From: Rosa chinensis
Lineage: Eukaryota; Streptophyta; Magnoliopsida; Rosales; Rosaceae
Direction: 5' to 3'
Assembly (NCBI RefSeq): GCF_002994745.2
Contig: NC_037091.1
Coordinates: 6,658,001 to 6,722,000 of the forward strand
Length of the DNA stretch: 64,000 nt
Made by a program: the position numbers and the translations under genes. The first letter of the stretch is position 1; every line of letters begins with the position of its first letter. The notes below the pieces were generated by a model, which was not told where the DNA came from, searched no databases, and was given only the letters and a program-made list of their open reading frames with translations. This document shows, piece by piece, positions 60,850 through 64,000 of the stretch.

Positions 60850-63800
60850 TGTGAGCTCCTGAAAATTTTGGTTAATTTTCGAAAGTAATTTCTCGCTAAT
60901 GAGATTTTTCCGCAAGGTGATTTAAGTGGAGGAAATGACTTTGGAGATTGTTTTAATGTCGAGACCACCTATTGGGCCTTACGATTTAAGTTTGAGCCGA
61001 GATTCTTTCAATTGGGCCTAGAAGGTTACCGAAGTTTAGTGAGGCGACCATTTGTTGAAGTTTTGGAGACGATAAATTGTGTTGTAACAAAGTTTTGGAT
61101 TTTAATTTTTACGAAATCGAGTTTGGGCCTAGAACGAAGTTGATAAGTAACTTAGGAAGTTTCCGACGAAAAATGATTAAAAGAAAAATTACGATCCCAA
61201 AACATAAAGCAATTGGCTAGAGGAGTTTTTGTAAATTCGTCGGAAGGGTAAAATTGTCAATGCACACGAATTATAAGCATTAACCTAGCAGACTCCTCAT
61301 TTATGTCTCTCCCTCAACCGTATTCTTCTCTCTCTCTCTCTCCCCGAACACTCTCTTCCTCTCACTCTCTTTGCCATCGTCGGAGAACTCCATCTCCGGC
61401 CACCACCTCGCAAAATTATCACCACCAATCAATCCAGCATCCAAATCCGACCCAATCCCAAGCGCTACCGTTGACATGCACCGCCTCCGGCCTCCACCCA
61501 CGACCACCATAGCTGCGACGCTACTGTCTCTCGATCTCCATCAATTTCCGGCCACCACCTCTTATCACTGCTACCACCAGTCGAACCACAATCCAAATCC
61601 GACCAAAACCCAAGAGAAATCACAGCCATGCATCAGCCCCAACCTTCACACTCAATCTCCAAAACTGCGAAATCATTGTTCATCATCCTTCTCTGATTTT
61701 TGGCAGTTTCCTTAGCACCCGCCGCCACCAACGAGCTTGGGGCAAGCCGATTTTCAAAGCCCAGAAGCCTCACCACTGACCCGACATTGGAGGAACCTTT
61801 AAGTGCCATCACCGGAGCTCAAAGCACTGGGTTTCAACGTTCTCCAATATCCAGCTCAAAGCAAGCTAAACCACCTTCAAAAATGGAATCAGTACCTCAA
61901 AAACCTCCAACCCTCAAAACCCCAAAATCCGGCGCTGCCCCGAAACGTCACACGCGCCGCCGTTATCGCGTGAAAGTTAGTAACTCCGCTACCCAAGACC
62001 GCCGGACTCTTAGACTGACTTAACTAGGTAATTTTTGACACCTCTCTTTGGTTGAGGCCTTTATTCTGTTATGAATCGGAAACCCTAATTATGTGTTATT
62101 CGATTTGGAGGAATTGAGGCTTGTGGAATCTGCGTTTTTGGAGTTTTGGGAGAGAAGAGCTGCTGGGCCAGTTAAGTCGATGTTGAGGAATGGTAAGAAA
62201 CTCGAGACCTTGTTTTGGATATGGATTGGTTGAGGATGGATTATTGATCTTGTTTTGTCTGCTAGGGATCAAAATGATTGGTGATGTTGGAATTGCAGCC
62301 ACGGTGGAATTAAACTCCTAATTGGAAAAGAAGAAATGGTAAGGGCCTGGTTTGGTGATCTTGCAATTGTTGTGGTTGAGTTGAATACAATTATGATGGT
62401 GATTTGAGCATGTTGTTGAATGGATTAGAAAATGGATTGAATGAAGTTAATTTAAGATGACATTTTTGAGTCAAATGCTTAAACAGTTTGGTAGTTGAGA
62501 TTCAAATTGGTTGAATGTGACATAGTTGGTTTTGTCAATTAAGAAGGTGTATCCGATATCAATTTTGGAAATGTCTTTTTGCCGAAGAGTTTATTTTGGT
62601 GGTAATTGAGAATTAAAACTCAATGTGTTGATTGAAGTCAAGGAGATTAAGTAATCACAATTGTTTGAGAAATTGATTATGAAAATGGTGGATTTTATTT
62701 GATTGAGTGAAATTAGGATGTTGGATTAAATTTATGAAACCGTTACAACTAGAAGTGCTTTCTTAGTTACCATATCCCAGAATGAACAAAGTAAACCAAA
62801 TCATACGGAATGGTAAATGAATGCTAAAACAAAGGAAAAACAATTGAGTTGAATCGAACTATATTTAAGGGACATTTGTGTTAAATTTAATCACCATATC
62901 TCAAATGGTTCAAATGCCGTTTCATTTGGACTATTTGGGAATGGTAAGGGTGTTTGTTGCTTAAGAAAGGAATACTAGACAATGACATCAACTATTTAAT
63001 CCGAACTATATTATCGAAAGAAATATGATCACCATATCCAGAATGAGCTTACTCCGTTAAGTGAATTGTTCGGGAATGTTTTCTAATAATTATTGATCAT
63101 GGCTTACTTGGTGAATTTTAAAGTGAGTTATGAATCAATTACTTATTGGTATAATTTTTGTTAAAGGACTCCGAGCGTGTGCACATGAAATTGGAAGAAG
63201 TATCGAAAGTCAGAAACGAAGCTAAGTTTGGGCAAGCACTCCATATCCAGGTAGGGTGAGCTGTCCCTTCCTTGTTAGAGGTTTCTCTATATGTGGAATG
63301 CTCTAGTATAATACTATGTTGCCTGCAAGTACGTTTTTGGGTTGTTCATTAGCCGATGCCTCGTGGTATCCGTGTTTTCATAACTGATAATTACTGATTG
63401 CTAAAACTGAGGTTAGACTTGCGTGTTGAGATACTGTACCCTTTGTATGTTTGTACTTGTGACTTGAAAGTGAATGGGACCTAGATGTGTAGATTCCTAG
63501 GGATCCCACGGTGTCAATAACCGTGAACCTCCGGAGGGGGCTGTGCTCCTATGTTTGTCTAGGAAGGATGAGTACCGACAGTGAACCAGTCATAGGAGAC
63601 TCAGGGCCAGGAAATGGACACTTTTTCTACTTGTAGTCACAAGGACTACAGAGTAGTTGGCCGGTTCTCGAAGGATGACGAACCGGATCGGTCACCGATT
63701 TGTTTTATTTTAGCTGGCAGGTAAGTATCTTGGAGCTCCAAGTTGTGTGAAGCATACTACATATGTTTTATAAAAGAAAATAAATGCTTGTGGTTGCCTC

Positions 63801-64000
63801 TTTTAAAGATATTTTTCGATAAACGTGCACAATATTATGTAATAAATATTTTCAAGTATATTATCTTTCAAACCTAGCATGGTTGGGTCGGCCTTACTGG
63901 GCATGTGAGGACGAAAGCTCACCCCTACAATAGTGCATGTGCAGGTTTCGAGTATGTGGTCAGGGAGTGTATAGAGGAGGCACATGGCCCGGCTTGGTGC
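60850..64000 (+). mobile_element. Long gypsy LTR (Tekay/Del-like), runs off the window
   Basis: It starts TGTGAGCTCCTG, directly where the hAT frame is broken; AAAGA (60845-60849) would be the target copy. It is non-coding and at least 3.15 kb. Near the end come GGACGAAAGCTCACCCCTAC and TGTGCAGGTTTCGAG, wording I associate with the 3' part of Tekay-type LTRs. Small frames at 61303-62023 are Pro/Ser-rich and probably not genes. Whether it is a solo LTR or the start of a full element cannot be seen. Confidence 0.65.

Noticed and set aside
61303..62023. Pro/Ser-rich plus-strand frames
   Set aside because: They lie inside a long non-coding LTR, overlap each other and are low-complexity.

Overview
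The window is repeat-dense plant nuclear DNA, almost certainly from a eudicot. Plant-specific retrotransposon lineages, CACTA and hAT transposons, MITEs, GT-AG introns and AT-rich spacers all point that way. The style of several repeats recalls Rosaceae genomes, but that is an impression from memory and was not tested. I see no intact host gene, tRNA, rRNA or CRISPR array in 64 kb. The window is a nested transposon cluster in which a few host-derived gene fragments travel inside mobile elements.

Layout. (1) 1-17048 is a Ty3/gypsy element of the Tat type on the minus strand: 5' LTR 16238-17048, gag, protease, RT, two RNase H domains, integrase, 3' LTR 1-759 cut by the window edge. It carries an intron-containing plant mobile domain gene in antisense, between integrase and 3' LTR. 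A 2.66-kb solo LTR of another gypsy family (7555-10210) sits inside pol. (2) 18746-25314 (plus) and 25483-31966 (minus) are two related Ty1/copia elements facing opposite ways, 168 bp apart, forming a 6.5-kb-armed inverted repeat. Both are dead and share a lesion in the RT active-site box. (3) 32045-34562 is a probable terminal-inverted-repeat element holding a minisatellite of palindromic units. (4) 36189-42074 is a CACTA transposon (CGT target duplication) carrying a multi-exon Ulp1-like protease gene and no visible transposase. (5) 42401-51683 is a gag-only LTR element (153-bp LTRs, GTTAC target duplication). It is split by a second CACTA transposon, 43282-49230 (TAT target duplication), which carries tandem arrays and exon-like sequence. 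(6) 52207-58052 holds small inverted-repeat elements, one with a beta-xylosidase gene fragment, plus a LINE tail and a fold-back MITE. (7) 59569-60849 is the 5' part of a hAT transposon with a BED zinc-finger transposase. It is cut by a long gypsy LTR (60850 onward) that runs off the window.

Timing, from LTR pairs compared by eye: the Tat element (about 3% divergence), first copia (about 2%) and gag-only element (about 2.6%) inserted fairly recently. The second copia (about 7%) is older. Coding regions are far more decayed than the LTRs of the first copia, which implies that it inserted already defective. All boundaries rest on reading terminal repeats and target duplications directly. Family names rest on protein motifs and were not checked against a database.
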